NCBI RefSeq assembly: GCF_001475935.1
Contig: NZ_LDQA01000019.1
Location: 1 to 64,000, forward strand
Reading direction: 5' to 3'
DNA length: 64,000 nucleotides
Source: Aureimonas ureilytica
Lineage (GTDB): Bacteria > Pseudomonadota > Alphaproteobacteria > Rhizobiales > Rhizobiaceae
The position numbers and the translations under genes were made by a program. Below are positions 54,716-63,131 of the stretch, piece after piece; position 1 is the first letter of the stretch; every line of letters starts with the position of its first letter. The notes under the pieces were generated by a model that saw only the letters and a program-made list of their open reading frames with translations, was not told where the DNA came from and ran no database searches.

Positions 54716-55795
54716 CTATTCCGCCGCTTCTGCCGCCAGCGGTTCGAGCGGCCGCTCGGCCTGCACCATCCGGTCGATCAGCCGGTGCGCCCAGAGCGAG
54801 CCCATGTCGATGTTGAGATTGTAGAAGGGTGTGCGCGGATTGTTGTCGATCGCCGCCTGCTGCGCTTCCAGAACGAACACGTCCTGATCGTAGAGGCCGG
54901 TGCGCTCCGGGTTGGCATGGGCGACGTTGATGCGCTGCGTCAGCGCCTCGTCGTCGGTCGCGAAGCTGCGCACGAAATTCCAGAAATAGTGGCAGGAGCC
55001 GTCGGTCTCGGGCGTGATGGCGGCGAGGAAGAAGCCGTTGACGCCTTGCGAGCGGTCGCCCTCCGGCGCGCCGGTGCCGACGGGCGCGACGCCGACGTCC
55101 CCCGCGACGATCGAGGGCGCTTCGAAGTTGATGATCTGCCAGCGATCCACAAGACCGGGCTTGCCGAGATTGCGCGCCCAGAAGGGCGGCGGCTCGATGC
55201 CCTTCATCCAGCGCGTGACCACCGCCTTGCGGTCGGTATGGGTCACGTCGAAGGGCGTCTGCGTCACATGCTCGTCGCCGATCGAGCCGGCATGGACATA
55301 GGTCTCGTGCGTGAGATCGAGGAGGTTGTCGATGATGAGGCGATAATTCGCCTTCAAGCCGTAATAGCTGCCGCCCGCGCCCACCCAGTCGGTGCCGTCG
55401 TTCCAGTGGAAGTCGGGCATCAGGGCGGGGTCGGCAAGCGCCGGGTCGCCCGGCCAGACCCAGAGGAGCCGGTGGCGCTCGACCACGGGATAGCTGCGCA
55501 CGCGCGCCGAAGGGTTGATGGTGCGCTGGGCCGGCATGTGGGTGCAGCGCCCCGTGCCGTCGAAGGCGAGGCCGTGATAGCCACAGATCACCGTGTCGCC
55601 TTCGAGGCGCCCGAGCGACAGCGGCAGGAGCCGGTGCCAGCAGGCGTCCTCCAGCGCGGCGACCGTCCCGTCCTCCTTGCGATAGAGGACCATGTCGCGG
55701 TTGCAGATCTTGCGCGGCGACAGCGCCCGGCCGACCTCGTGCGACCAAGCGGCCGCATACCAGGCGTTGAGCGGAAAGGCGGCGTTCATTCCCAT
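54716..55795 (-). CDS. vanA: Vanillate O-demethylase oxygenase subunit (VanA-like)
   Basis: 359-aa Rieske non-haem iron oxygenase, predicted to demethylate vanillate to protocatechuate and formaldehyde. The Rieske cluster ligands are in ACWHR and ICGYHG, and the mononuclear iron triad in IDNLLDLTHETYVHAGS. FPLNAWYAAAW at the N-terminus and VWPGD are shared with VanA. The start at 55795 has GGGAGG five bases upstream; a second ATG lies two codons later. First gene of the vanAB-vanR-importer operon. A related methoxybenzoate demethylase is the main alternative. Confidence 0.88.
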   Translation of the reverse strand: MGMNAAFPLNAWYAAAWSHEVGRALSPRKICNRDMVLYRKEDGTVAALEDACWHRLLPLSLGRLEGDTVICGYHGLAFDGTGRCTHMPAQRTINPSARVRSYPVVERHRLLWVWPGDPALADPALMPDFHWNDGTDWVGAGGSYYGLKANYRLIIDNLLDLTHETYVHAGSIGDEHVTQTPFDVTHTDRKAVVTRWMKGIEPPPFWARNLGKPGLVDRWQIINFEAPSIVAGDVGVAPVGTGAPEGDRSQGVNGFFLAAITPETDGSCHYFWNFVRSFATDDEALTQRINVAHANPERTGLYDQDVFVLEAQQAAIDNNPRTPFYNLNIDMGSLWAHRLIDRMVQAERPLEPLAAEAAE

Positions 55796-55824
55796 CACAT
55801 CCTCCCAGAACGATGGAACACGAC

Positions 55825-55854
55825 CTGTATACAGATCGGGTAGGCAGTCGGCAA
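55825..55854 (-). promoter_or_regulatory. van promoter with overlapping GntR operator
   Basis: On the minus strand TTGCCG (55854-55849), a 17-bp spacer and TATACA (55831-55826) form a sigma70-like promoter ahead of vanA. The perfect palindrome CTGTATACAG (55825-55834) covers the -10 box. TGTATACA-core palindromes are classic targets of FCD-type GntR regulators, so VanR binding here would block transcription. Binding is inferred. Confidence 0.65.
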
Positions 55855-55920
55855 GAACAGTTCTAACCAAGCCAAAAAATTCAGCTGGAACTGTGCGATA
55901 TCAGATGAATTCGCGGTGGC

Positions 55921-55930
55921 CTGTATACAG
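55921..55930. promoter_or_regulatory. Second CTGTATACAG operator upstream of vanA
   Basis: An identical 10-bp palindrome lies 96 bp upstream of the promoter copy, in the gap after the esterase stop. The spacing (about nine helical turns) would allow cooperative binding or looping by the GntR regulator. Confidence 0.6.
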
Positions 55931-55968
55931 CGGAGGCGACGGCCGGGACGCCCCGACCGCCGCAGGGC

Positions 55969-56997
55969 TCAGAGACGCGAAGACGCGCCCGACTGATCCG
56001 CCGCGCCCTTGATCGGCTCACCCAGCGTCTTCTTGAACCAAGCCGTCACGCGGTCGATCAGCGCGGGCTGATACCAGGGGAGATCGCCATGGGCCGCGCC
56101 CTCGACGAGCACGTAATCCACCGGATTGCCGCGCGCGCGCAGCGCCTCGAAGAGTTGCTGGCTTTGCACAGGCGAGACGAGCGTGTCGGCGCTGCCGTGC
56201 ATCAGGAGCATCGGCGGCTTCTTCCCGTCGAGATGGCCCATCGCCCCCGCCGCCAGCGCCTTGGCCGGGTCGCTGGTCACCGGAGCGCCCGGGAATGTGT
56301 TGAAGGCCGGGCCGTTGACGAGAAGGGCTTCGGTGACGGCCGGCGAGGCGTGAACCTTATCCCGCTCGGGCGGAAAGCCCTCGCCGATATTGCGCACGTC
56401 CGAGATGCCATAGAGCGAAACGGCGGCCTGCACGTCGGAGGGCTGATCGAGGAAATCGCCCGTGTCATAGGCTGTCTCGCCGCCGGTCGTGGCGAGAAGC
56501 TCCGCCAGCCAGCCGCCGGCGGAATCGCCGAGGACGCCGATCCGCTGGGGGTCGATGCCATAGTCGGCCGCATGGGCGCGCAGATACCGCACCGCCGCCT
56601 TGCCGTCTTCCAAAGGCGCGGGGAAGACGCTCGGCACCACGCGATATTCGGCCGCCGCCACGACGAAACCGGCCTCGGCCAGCTTCGAGCGCATTTCGAA
56701 GAACTTCTCGTAATCCGCCGTCGTGAAGCCCCCGCCGGGCACATAGAGGATGGCGGGCTTCAGATCGGGGGTGCGCGGCACGAGAAGCGTCATGCGCAGC
56801 GCCCGGTTGGCGCGCATCGTGCGCACCTGCGCATAGACCACGCCGCCGATCTCGTCGATCTGCGGACTATCGCCCGTGACGCGGATCACCTCCGCGCCCT
56901 CGGTATAGCCGGGCAAGGTGGTGTCGGCGGAAGCGGCCAGCGCGGGCTGTGCGGCAAGTCCCAAGCTCAAGCTCGTCAAAAGACAGATCACTTTCAT
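55969..56997 (-). CDS. Secreted alpha/beta-hydrolase (esterase)
   Basis: 342-aa hydrolase with a signal peptide (MKVICLLTSLSLGLAAQPA, cleavage near LAASA). The catalytic serine is in GDSAGGW, the oxyanion region in YVPGGGF, and the histidine probably in EGAAHGDLPW; the aspartate lies near HGSADTLV. It resembles the acetyl-esterase/lipase (hormone-sensitive-like) group. Placed between pobA and vanA, it could release ferulate or other hydroxycinnamates from plant cell-wall esters in the periplasm or outside; this is inference from context. Confidence 0.82.
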   Translation of the reverse strand: MKVICLLTSLSLGLAAQPALAASADTTLPGYTEGAEVIRVTGDSPQIDEIGGVVYAQVRTMRANRALRMTLLVPRTPDLKPAILYVPGGGFTTADYEKFFEMRSKLAEAGFVVAAAEYRVVPSVFPAPLEDGKAAVRYLRAHAADYGIDPQRIGVLGDSAGGWLAELLATTGGETAYDTGDFLDQPSDVQAAVSLYGISDVRNIGEGFPPERDKVHASPAVTEALLVNGPAFNTFPGAPVTSDPAKALAAGAMGHLDGKKPPMLLMHGSADTLVSPVQSQQLFEALRARGNPVDYVLVEGAAHGDLPWYQPALIDRVTAWFKKTLGEPIKGAADQSGASSRL

Positions 56998-57099
56998 GGT
57001 CGCTCACCTTTTGGGGTCGATAGAGGCCGGGCGCGGCCTGTTCGCGAGAGGGCGAGCGGGTTTCGATACCCGGCTGAACCCACGAACCGGCGAGCGGGT

Positions 57100-58275
57100 T
57101 CAGATGAGCGGGAGGCCGACGTAGTTTTCGGCGAACGCCGCCTGCGCGCGCGGCGAGGTGCGGAGATAGTCGAGCTCTGCCACCTGCATGCGCCGCTCGA
57201 AGGCGCCCGTCTGCGGGAAGCGATGGGTGAGCGAGGTGAACCACCAGGAGAAGCGCTCGGCCTTCCAGACGCGCGCCAACGCCCGCGTCGAATAGGCGTC
57301 GATCCCCGCCACCGAGCGCTCGGCGTAATACTCCGCCAGCGCCTCGCCCAGCATCGAAACGTCCGACACCGCGAGATTGAGCCCCTTGGCGCCCGTCGGG
57401 GGCACGATATGCGCCGCGTCGCCCGCGAGGAACAGGCGGCCAAAGCGCATGGGTTCGGCGACATAGCTGCGCAGCGGCGCGATGCTCTTCTCGAAGGACG
57501 GCCCGCGCTGGAGCCGCTCGCCGAGGCTCGGTCCGAGGCGGAGCGCCAGTTCGTCCCAGATCCGCTCGTCCGGCCAGTCCTCCAGCCGCTGGTCCATGTC
57601 GCACTGGATGTAATAGCGGCTGCGCATCAGAGAGCGCATGGAGGCGAGCGCGAAGCCGCGCTCGTGGCTGGCATAGACCAGTTCTTCGGCGACCGGCGGG
57701 CGCTCGGTCAGGATGCCGAGCCAGCCGAACGGATAGACCCGCTCGAAATGGCGCAGGATGTCGGCCGGGATGGCCGCGCGGCAGACGCCGTGAAACCCGT
57801 CGCAGCCCACGACGAAGTCGCAATCGAGGCGATGCTCGCCGGCCGGCGTGCGGCAGGTGACGGCGGGCCTGTCCGTTTCAATATCGTGGAGGCGCACCTC
57901 ATCCGCCTCGAACAGGATCGTGAGCCCGCGCGCCTCGGCCGCCTCGAAGAGATCGTGCGTCACCTCCTGCTGGCCATAGACCGTGACGCAGGAACCGCCG
58001 GAAGCCGCTTCGAGATCGATGCGGAAGTCCTCGCCGTCGCTGGAGAGGTGCGTGCCGGAATGGCGCAGCCCCTCCCGGCGCAGCCTCTCATCCAATCCGA
58101 GCTTGGTGAGGCAGTCCACCGTGCCCTGTTCGAGGACGCCGGCCCGCACCCGGCCTTCGACATAGGCGCGGGTCTGGCGCTCGATCACGACGGCCTCGAT
58201 GCCGCTGGCATGGAGGAGATGGGCGAGAATGAGACCGGCGGGGCCGGCTCCTACGATGGCGACTTGTGTGCGCAT
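57100..58275 (-). CDS. pobA: 4-hydroxybenzoate 3-monooxygenase
   Basis: 391-aa FAD monooxygenase converting 4-hydroxybenzoate to protocatechuate with NAD(P)H and oxygen. It shows the FAD motif VAIVGAGPAGL, the CDFVVGCDGFHGVCR DG-motif, and FLAGDAAHIVPPTGAKGLNL, all as in PobA (about 390-394 aa). The start has GGGAG upstream. It would receive 4-hydroxybenzoate from p-coumarate processed by the adjacent fcs-ech-vdh genes. Confidence 0.93.
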   Translation of the reverse strand: MRTQVAIVGAGPAGLILAHLLHASGIEAVVIERQTRAYVEGRVRAGVLEQGTVDCLTKLGLDERLRREGLRHSGTHLSSDGEDFRIDLEAASGGSCVTVYGQQEVTHDLFEAAEARGLTILFEADEVRLHDIETDRPAVTCRTPAGEHRLDCDFVVGCDGFHGVCRAAIPADILRHFERVYPFGWLGILTERPPVAEELVYASHERGFALASMRSLMRSRYYIQCDMDQRLEDWPDERIWDELALRLGPSLGERLQRGPSFEKSIAPLRSYVAEPMRFGRLFLAGDAAHIVPPTGAKGLNLAVSDVSMLGEALAEYYAERSVAGIDAYSTRALARVWKAERFSWWFTSLTHRFPQTGAFERRMQVAELDYLRTSPRAQAAFAENYVGLPLI

Positions 58276-58334
58276 GGTGTCTCCCAACGGGCTGCGGCGG
58301 CGCGGTGCGTCTTCGGGCGGGTTCGGCGCGCCGG

Positions 58335-59831
58335 TCAGGGCACGAGGCTCTCGCGGAGCCGGTTCTTGCGGATCTTGCCCGTCGCGGTGCGGGGCAGTTC
58401 GTTCACGATCTGGAACGTCTTGGGCACTTTGAAGCGGGCGAGCCGCGCTTCGCAATGGGCGCGCAGCTCGTCACCGCCGCCCGCGAAGCCCGGCTCCAGG
58501 ATGACGAAGGCGTGCCCGACCTCGCCCCATCTGGTGTCCGGCACGCCGAGCACGGCGGCGGCGGACACGCCGGGATGCTCGGTAAGGGCGAACTCGACCT
58601 CGGCGGGATAGACGTTCTCGCCCCCCGAAATGAACATGTCCTTGCGCCGATCGACGATCGTGACGAACCCGTCCGCGTCGCGCACCGCGATGTCGCCGGT
58701 GCGCAGCCAGCCGTCCGGCGTGAAGGCGCTCTCGCGCTCAGTTGGCCGGTTCCAGTAGCCCGGCGTCACGTGCAGGCCCTTCACGAGGATTTCCCCGGCC
58801 GTACCGTCCGGTGCGTCCCGCCCTCCGGCATCCACGATGCGGATCGCGGTTGCCGGTCCCGCCTGCCCGACCGCCCCGGCATGGGCCGAGATCAGCGCGG
58901 GGTCGAGCGGCATTCCGAGGATGGTGCCGGCCTCGGTCATGCCGTAGCCGTCCACCATCGCGACGCCCCGGTCCAGCCACCATCGAATGTTGGCGGGCGG
59001 GTTCGGCCCGCCGCCGGTGAAGAGCGCCTTGAGCGACCAGTTCTCGGGGGCGAATCCATCAGCATCGCGCAACGCCGCCGCCATTTGAGGGACGCAGAAG
59101 TAATGCGTGATGCCCAGCGCGCGATCGGCGAGCCTTGCATTGGTGGTGGCGGGGTCGAAGCCCGGCGAGACCAGCACCGTGCCGCCCTGAAGGAGCGGCG
59201 GCCAAAAGGAGGTGACGAGCCCGATCACGTGGAACATCGGGGACTCGGCGAGAAAGACCGAGTCCGACGTGACATGGCCGAGCACGCCAAAATTGACGCC
59301 GGTGAAGAACAGCGTCTGCGGCGTCAGAATGACGCCCTTGGGCGTTCCCGACGTGCCGGATGTGTAGAGAATGACGCAGGGCTCGCCGGCATCGCGCGCC
59401 GGGCCGCGCACGGCCGGCGCCGCCGCCTCGCACCGCGCAGTGAAGGCGCTGACCTCCAGCACCCCAGCGCTCTCCGGCGGAGTGAACCCCACGGCCGTGC
59501 CGTCCGTGAGGATCAGCGTCGGGGTGCAGTCGGCGAGGATCGCGTCCAGCTCGGCGGGGGCGAGACGCCAGTTCAGCGGCGTGAAGATGACGCCCGAGCG
59601 CAGACACGCCTTGAGCGCGATCGCGAGATCGGCCGAGTTGCGGGCGATGGCGGCGAGCCGGTCGCCCGGCCGCAGGCCGAGCGCGTCCAGCGCGGCGCAA
59701 GCCTTCCCGATCGCCTCGTCCAAAGCCCAATAGGTCCAGCGCCGCCCGGTCGCCAGATCGACCAGGGCGGTCTTCTCCGGGCGCGCCTGCGCGTGCAGGC
59801 CCACCGGATCGGGGGCAATCCAGTCTTGCAT
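58335..59831 (-). CDS. fcs: Hydroxycinnamate (feruloyl) CoA ligase
   Basis: 498-aa AMP-forming acyl-CoA synthetase. Core motifs are YTSGTSGTPKGV, the GYGMTEAG loop, GWLRTGD and the C-terminal catalytic lysine in RTATGKIRK. Activating ferulate, p-coumarate or caffeate is inferred from its place directly after the hydroxycinnamoyl-CoA hydratase-lyase gene. The start has GGAGGGAGAA upstream. A 15-bp tandem repeat fills the 62-bp gap to ech. Confidence 0.85.
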   Translation of the reverse strand: MQDWIAPDPVGLHAQARPEKTALVDLATGRRWTYWALDEAIGKACAALDALGLRPGDRLAAIARNSADLAIALKACLRSGVIFTPLNWRLAPAELDAILADCTPTLILTDGTAVGFTPPESAGVLEVSAFTARCEAAAPAVRGPARDAGEPCVILYTSGTSGTPKGVILTPQTLFFTGVNFGVLGHVTSDSVFLAESPMFHVIGLVTSFWPPLLQGGTVLVSPGFDPATTNARLADRALGITHYFCVPQMAAALRDADGFAPENWSLKALFTGGGPNPPANIRWWLDRGVAMVDGYGMTEAGTILGMPLDPALISAHAGAVGQAGPATAIRIVDAGGRDAPDGTAGEILVKGLHVTPGYWNRPTERESAFTPDGWLRTGDIAVRDADGFVTIVDRRKDMFISGGENVYPAEVEFALTEHPGVSAAAVLGVPDTRWGEVGHAFVILEPGFAGGGDELRAHCEARLARFKVPKTFQIVNELPRTATGKIRKNRLRESLVP

Positions 59832-59853
59832 GATTTGGGTTCTCCCTCCCAGT

Positions 59854-59893
59854 CGAACCGTCGAAGAGCGAACCGACGAACAGCGAACCGTCG
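59854..59893. repeat. 15-bp tandem repeat, 2.7 copies
   Basis: CGAACCGTCGAAGAG, CGAACCGACGAACAG and CGAACCGTCG lie head to tail in the gap between ech and fcs. Probably slippage-generated; it may vary in length between strains. Confidence 0.7.
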
Positions 59894-60733
59894 TCAGCCC
59901 TGCATCTTGGTCTTGTCGTAGGCGCCCAGACCCGGCTTGTAGGCCTTCTCGTCGATGAACTGGCGGATGCCTTCCTTGCGGCCTTCATTGTCGAAGGAGT
60001 TGGCCGCCTCCTGGGCGCGCACGAGGTAATCCTCGGCCTCGTCATAGGCCATGATGCCGACGCGGCGCACGGCGTCCTTGGTGGCTTTCAGCGCGACCGG
60101 GTTCTTGGCGAGCAGCACCTTGGCTACCTCCGTCACCCGCTCCTTCAGGCGTTCCAGCGGCAGGCTCTCGTTGACGAGGCCCCAGGCGGCGGCCTTCTGC
60201 CCATCGATCGGCTCGCCCAGCATCGCGTGATACATGGCCTGCCGGAAGGGCATGAGTTCCACGGCGACCTTGGTGGCCCCGCCGCCCGGCAGGATGCCCC
60301 AGTTGATTTCCGACAGACCGAACTTCGCCTCGTCGGCCGCGAAGGCGAGGTCGCAGGCGAAGAGCGGGCCGTAGCCGCCGCCGAAGCACCAGCCATTGAC
60401 CATGGCGATGGTCGGCTTCTGATACCAGCGCAGCCGCCGCCACCAGCCATAGCTCTCGCGCTGGCTCTGGCGCACGCCGGCCAGACCCTTGGCCTCCGTC
60501 TCGCGGAAATATTCTTTCAGGTCCATCCCCGCCGTGAAGGCGCTGCCCTCGCCGGTGAGGACGAGCACGCCGACATCCTGCCGGAACTCCAGCTCGTCCA
60601 GCACCTCCATCATGCGCCGATTGAGCGCGGGGCTCATCGCGTTGCGCTTTTCAGGCCGATTGAAGCGCACCCAGGCGATGCCATCAGCGATCTCGGCGGT
60701 GACGATGTCGGTGGTGTTCACGGTCTCGCTCAT
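59894..60733 (-). CDS. ech: Hydroxycinnamoyl-CoA hydratase-lyase (feruloyl-CoA)
   Basis: 279-aa crotonase that hydrates feruloyl-CoA and cleaves it to vanillin and acetyl-CoA (p-coumaroyl-CoA to 4-hydroxybenzaldehyde). It is distinguished from ordinary enoyl-CoA hydratases by SPALNRRMMEVLDELE, GWWRRLRWYQKPTIAMVNG, GLSEINWGI with the catalytic glutamate, and the tyrosine in MAYDEAEDYL. The length matches Pseudomonas HCHL (276). A MITE-like element lies upstream between it and vdh. Confidence 0.93.
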   Translation of the reverse strand: MSETVNTTDIVTAEIADGIAWVRFNRPEKRNAMSPALNRRMMEVLDELEFRQDVGVLVLTGEGSAFTAGMDLKEYFRETEAKGLAGVRQSQRESYGWWRRLRWYQKPTIAMVNGWCFGGGYGPLFACDLAFAADEAKFGLSEINWGILPGGGATKVAVELMPFRQAMYHAMLGEPIDGQKAAAWGLVNESLPLERLKERVTEVAKVLLAKNPVALKATKDAVRRVGIMAYDEAEDYLVRAQEAANSFDNEGRKEGIRQFIDEKAYKPGLGAYDKTKMQG

Positions 60734-60791
60734 GAGCGTCGTGTCCTTCGTGACTGTCGGAATTTCGGAAGAGTGCGCGCGGGGCAGCCTA

Positions 60792-60955
60792 GAGACTGTT
60801 TCGGAAGTTCCCGGCGGAGGATCGGCGCAAGATTTTCGGTTCAGGCCAAGGCGCCAAACGCAGTCGATGCTAGGTCGGCATCGGCTGACATTGGCAACGA
60901 CGGCCTGGACGAAAAGAACCGTCGAGCCGACCCGGCGGACTTTCGAAACAGTCTC
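60792..60955. mobile_element. 164-bp MITE-like element
   Basis: Terminal inverted repeats GAGACTGTTTCGGAAGT (60792-60808) and ACTTTCGAAACAGTCTC (60939-60955) match at 16 of 17 positions. No coding sequence lies inside. The inner parts are also partly palindromic (TTTTCGGTTCAGGCC against GGCCTGGACGAAAA). The outer flanks read CTA on the left and TTA on the right, compatible with a TNA-type target used by some IS5-family elements but not an exact duplication. The right end touches the vdh stop codon. No transposase is in the window, so it would be mobilised in trans. Confidence 0.72.
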
Positions 60956-62368
60956 TTAGATCGGGAAGTGGCCAGGCTCGGTCTCCACCGTGATCCAGCG
61001 CAGCTCGGTGAATTCGGCGATGCCCGCCTTGCCGCCGAAGCGGCCGTAGCCCGACGCCCCGGTGCCGCCGAAGGGCATCTGCGCCTCGTCATGCACCGTC
61101 GCACCGTTCACATGGCAGATGCCGGAGCGGATCTGCCGGGCGACACGCAAGCCCCGCGCGGCGTCGCGGGTGAAGACGGAGGCCGACAGGCCGTATTCGC
61201 TGTCGTTGGCGATGCGGATCGCGTCCGCCTCGTCCCGCGCCCGGATCACCGCGACCACCGGGCCGAAACTTTCCTCGGAATAGAGGCGCATATCTGACGT
61301 GACGCCCGTCACGACATGGGCGGGCACCAGCACGCCCTCCGCCTCCCCGGCCGCAACCACGCGCGCGCCCTTGGACACGGCGTCCTCGACCAGCGCTTTC
61401 AGCTTGTCGGCCGTCTTGAGGTCCACCACCGCGCCGAGCGGGGTCTTGCCCGCGCTCGGGTTCCCGGCTGCGAGCGTTCGCACCTTGGCGGTGAACTTCT
61501 CGACAAAGGCGTCGGCCACGGTATCGACCACGATGAGCCGCTCGGTCGACATACAGATCTGGCCCTGGTTGAAGAAGGCGCCGAAGGCGGCGGCCTTCAC
61601 CGCCTCGTCGAGATCGGCATCTTCCAGAACAAGGAGTGGCGCCTTGCCGCCGAGTTCGAGCACGCAGGGCTTGAGGTTCTGCGCGGCCCGCACGGCCACG
61701 ATGCGCCCGACAGCGGTGGAGCCGGTGAAGTTGACGCGGCGCACGGCCGGATGGTCGATCAGCGCGCCGACGACCTCGCTCGCATCCTCGGGCGCGTTGG
61801 TGACGAGCTGCACCAGCCCGTCCGGCAGGCCTGCCTCGGCCAGCGCCTCCACGATCAGCCCATGCGTGCGCGGGCACAGCTCGCTGGCCTTGAACACCAC
61901 GGCATTGCCGCAGGCGAGCGGGGTCGCGAGCGCCCGCACGCCGAGGATCACCGGCGCGTTCCAGGGCGCGATGCCGAGCACGACGCCCGCCGGCTCGCGG
62001 ATGGCCATGGCGAGACATCCCGGCTTGTCGGACGGGATGACCTCGCCCGAAACCTGCGTGGTGAGCGAGGCGGCCTCACGCAGCATGGAGGCGGCGAGCA
62101 TCACGTTGAAGCGCGCCCAGCCCTCCGTCGCGCCGATCTCGGCCATCATGGCGGCCACGAAGGCGTCGCCCTTGGCGGCGAGCGCGTCGGCGGCCTTCAG
62201 GAGCGCGGCGCGGCGCGCGTTCGGCCCAAGCGCGACCCAGGCGGGCATGGCCTTGGCGGCCATATCGACGGCGGCGCGCGCTTCGTCCGGCGTCTGCGCG
62301 GGCGCTTGGCTCGCAACCTCGCCGCTGATCGGATTCATCCGGCGAAACAGGTTTCCGGTGGCACTCAT
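60956..62368 (-). CDS. vdh: Vanillin/benzaldehyde dehydrogenase
   Basis: 470-aa aldehyde dehydrogenase predicted to oxidise vanillin to vanillate and 4-hydroxybenzaldehyde to 4-hydroxybenzoate with NAD(P)+. Catalytic glutamate in LELGGKAP, catalytic cysteine in FNQGQICMST, cofactor segment IAPWNAPVILG and FTGSTAVGR are all present. MPFGGTGASGYGRFGG near the end is usual for the Vdh/SSDH group. First gene of the hydroxycinnamate operon, divergent from a MarR regulator. Its TAA stop abuts the MITE. Confidence 0.91.
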   Translation of the reverse strand: MSATGNLFRRMNPISGEVASQAPAQTPDEARAAVDMAAKAMPAWVALGPNARRAALLKAADALAAKGDAFVAAMMAEIGATEGWARFNVMLAASMLREAASLTTQVSGEVIPSDKPGCLAMAIREPAGVVLGIAPWNAPVILGVRALATPLACGNAVVFKASELCPRTHGLIVEALAEAGLPDGLVQLVTNAPEDASEVVGALIDHPAVRRVNFTGSTAVGRIVAVRAAQNLKPCVLELGGKAPLLVLEDADLDEAVKAAAFGAFFNQGQICMSTERLIVVDTVADAFVEKFTAKVRTLAAGNPSAGKTPLGAVVDLKTADKLKALVEDAVSKGARVVAAGEAEGVLVPAHVVTGVTSDMRLYSEESFGPVVAVIRARDEADAIRIANDSEYGLSASVFTRDAARGLRVARQIRSGICHVNGATVHDEAQMPFGGTGASGYGRFGGKAGIAEFTELRWITVETEPGHFPI

Positions 62369-62412
62369 CTGGTCTCCTCCCCAGACATCCGAGGCTCCCG
62401 AAGTCCTCGGAT

Positions 62413-62450
62413 ATTGCTATCTGAAATAGCGATTGACTGCTATATTTCAT
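62413..62450. promoter_or_regulatory. Candidate MarR operator in the vdh/marR divergent region
   Basis: ATTGCTAT-N5-ATAGCGAT (62413-62433, one mismatch between arms) is followed by GCTATATTTCATA (62439-62451). The TGAAATA core therefore appears on both strands. The site lies 45-80 bp upstream of vdh and 60-100 bp upstream of marR, where a MarR dimer could repress both. Binding is inferred. Confidence 0.55.
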
Positions 62451-62512
62451 AACGGTATTGATCTGGCAAGAGGTCGCGGCGGTCGATTTCGAAAATCGGA
62501 GCGGGAGCGGGA

Positions 62513-62965
62513 ATGGGAACGAAGGCCGGCAAGATCGATCTGATGGCGCGTCCCGTGCTGGACGATCTTCTCGGCTATCATCTGCGCCGCGCTTCGATCC
62601 TCGATCTGGCGGGCTTTGCCGAAGCGCTGGGCGACGAGATCAAGCCGGTCTCCTTTACGGTGCTCTGCCTGATCGAGGAGACACCGGGCATCACGGCCGC
62701 CGAGATCGGGCGTCAGGCGCGGCTCCAGCGGGCCAATCTCGCGCCCATGCTGGCGGAATTCGACGGACGCGGCCTGATCGAACGGCGCGCCGATGCCGAG
62801 GACCAGCGCATCCAGCGCCTGCATCTCAGCCCGTTGGGTGCTCGGGCCGTGGCCGACTGGCGCGAGCGCGCACTCGCACAGGAAGAGCGCACGTTCGGCG
62901 CGTTGACATCGAACGAGCGCGAGACGCTTCGCGGCCTCCTGTCGCGCATCTGGAAAGACGTCTGA
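62513..62965 (+). CDS. MarR-family regulator of hydroxycinnamate genes
   Basis: 150-aa winged-helix repressor. The DNA-binding region is TAAEIGRQARLQRANLAPML, followed by the wing FDGRGLIERRADAEDQR. Such MarR proteins (FerC/FerR/HcaR type) repress hydroxycinnamate genes and release DNA on binding feruloyl- or coumaroyl-CoA; this is by analogy. It is divergent from vdh and followed 166 bp later by the aromatic acid MFS gene. The start ATG has a GGGAGCGGGA purine-rich upstream stretch. Confidence 0.86.
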   Translation: MGTKAGKIDLMARPVLDDLLGYHLRRASILDLAGFAEALGDEIKPVSFTVLCLIEETPGITAAEIGRQARLQRANLAPMLAEFDGRGLIERRADAEDQRIQRLHLSPLGARAVADWRERALAQEERTFGALTSNERETLRGLLSRIWKDV

Positions 62966-63131
62966 CGCGAGCGGGCGCGGCCTGACGAGGCCGAGACGCC
63001 CAGCCGCCGGAGGAAACGGTTCACGAGGCTTCGGCCCGCCCATGGAGGCGGCATTCGCTTGGGAGCGATGCCGGGAGCGGGCCGAGCGAACGCATGACAG
63101 CCGCACAAGCGGCCTCTGGGAGGAGACGATC

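Noticed and set aside
56089-58611. 840-codon plus-strand frame opposite the esterase and pobA genes
   Set aside because: Antisense shadow spanning two clear genes and their gap; composition is typical of reverse frames.
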